NCBI GenBank assembly: GCA_964567855.1
Contig: CAZMOE010000064.1
Span: 1-6,347, forward strand
Direction: 5' to 3'
Source of the DNA: Liminaster sp964567855
GTDB lineage: Bacteria > Bacteroidota > Bacteroidia > Bacteroidales > UBA3663
DNA: 6,347 nt
How positions within the stretch are numbered: the first letter of the stretch is position 1; each line of letters opens with the position of its first letter. This document shows, piece after piece, positions 6,207 through 6,347 of the stretch. A model generated the notes under the pieces. The model was not told the origin of the DNA, ran no database searches, and was given only the letters and a program-made list of their open reading frames with translations. The translations under genes were made by a program, and so were the position numbers.

Positions 6207-6347
6207 ATGTCGAAATTCAAAGATCTTGTGGAATACGAAAACGCCAAGCCGGACAGAAGTATACGGCTGGTACGCTCGGGCACTTTCTATCGCGCCTACA
6301 ACCGCAGCGCGTGGATATTTTCTTCACTCATATCCCAATATACCGTA
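6207..6347 (+). CDS. 5' part of MutS-like (MSL-type) DGR accessory protein, truncated by window end
   Basis: An open frame starts at ATG 6207 and runs 47 codons to the window edge without a stop, so it is partial because of the window. Its residues 17-36 (RSIRLVRSGTFYRAYNRSAW) resemble the N-terminal mismatch-recognition domain of MutS, where the pattern is Leu-hydrophobic-x-R-x-G-D-F-Y-E-x-(F/Y)-x-x-x-A. Phe27 and Tyr28 keep the Phe-Tyr pair, but the following Glu, which contacts mismatched bases in MutS, is Arg29. A-W-x-x-S and a Q-Y-T-V end match the helix and the T-containing strand that follow in MutS. MutS-like accessory genes have been reported next to Bacteroidetes DGRs, which fits the variable region 110 bases upstream. 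Only the first 47 residues are visible, so the family call is moderate and the ATPase part cannot be judged. Confidence 0.6.
   Translation, partial: MSKFKDLVEYENAKPDRSIRLVRSGTFYRAYNRSAWIFSSLISQYTV

Noticed and set aside
1..6347. Template repeat or reverse transcriptase of the DGR within the window
   Set aside because: I found no second copy of the VR 3' end on either strand by eye and no reverse-transcriptase frame. They must lie outside, probably beyond 6347.
1..6347. CRISPR array, tRNA or rRNA genes, insertion sequence
   Set aside because: No regularly spaced short repeats, no tRNA-like cloverleaf with CCA context, and no transposase motifs were seen.

Overview
The window looks like Bacteroidales chromosomal or integrated-element DNA. 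The reasons are a UpxY-type NusG paralogue, Bacteroidetes-style lipoprotein signals (Cys followed by acidic residues), BACON, PEGA and Fibrobacter-succinogenes-major-type domains, and start codons without Shine-Dalgarno sequences. Base composition is moderately GC-rich, so an Alistipes- or Parabacteroides-like gut member is plausible, but I cannot fix the genus. Every gene is on the + strand.

Layout: 1-175 is an AT-rich leader with one weak Bacteroides-type promoter candidate. 176-724 encodes a UpxY-like transcription antiterminator. 783-2570 encodes a secreted protein with three PEGA-like repeats and a probable outer-membrane beta-barrel C-terminus. 2586-4685 encodes a lipoprotein with about seven BACON-like repeats and a very acidic tail containing a duplicated motif. 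4713-6104 encodes a lipoprotein with a fimbrillin-like N-terminal part and a C-terminal C-type-lectin-like domain of the Fibrobacter succinogenes major type. 6105-6206 is intergenic and holds a strong GC-rich hairpin. 6207 to the window end is the first 47 codons of a protein resembling the N-terminal mismatch-recognition domain of MutS.

Main interpretation: this is the target-gene side of a diversity-generating retroelement (DGR). The last ~40 codons of the lectin-like gene form a typical DGR variable region: a fixed W-S-S-S start, a fixed G-Q-S-V-R-P-V end, and between them a run of NNC/NNT codons dominated by TAC (Tyr) and TTC (Phe), as expected when AAC/AAT codons of a template repeat are mutated at adenines. 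A GC-rich hairpin lies ~40 bases past it, and a MutS-like (MSL) gene follows, a type of accessory gene reported in Bacteroidetes DGRs. The template repeat and reverse transcriptase are not in the window and would be expected beyond 6347.

The short gaps (58, 15 and 27 bases) suggest one operon. In the inferred model the UpxY-like factor lets polymerase read through the long operon, the PEGA/barrel protein and BACON lipoprotein act as surface anchor or stalk, and the diversified lectin lipoprotein displays the variable binding face. That model is inference; the domain calls and the variable-region pattern are read from the sequence.
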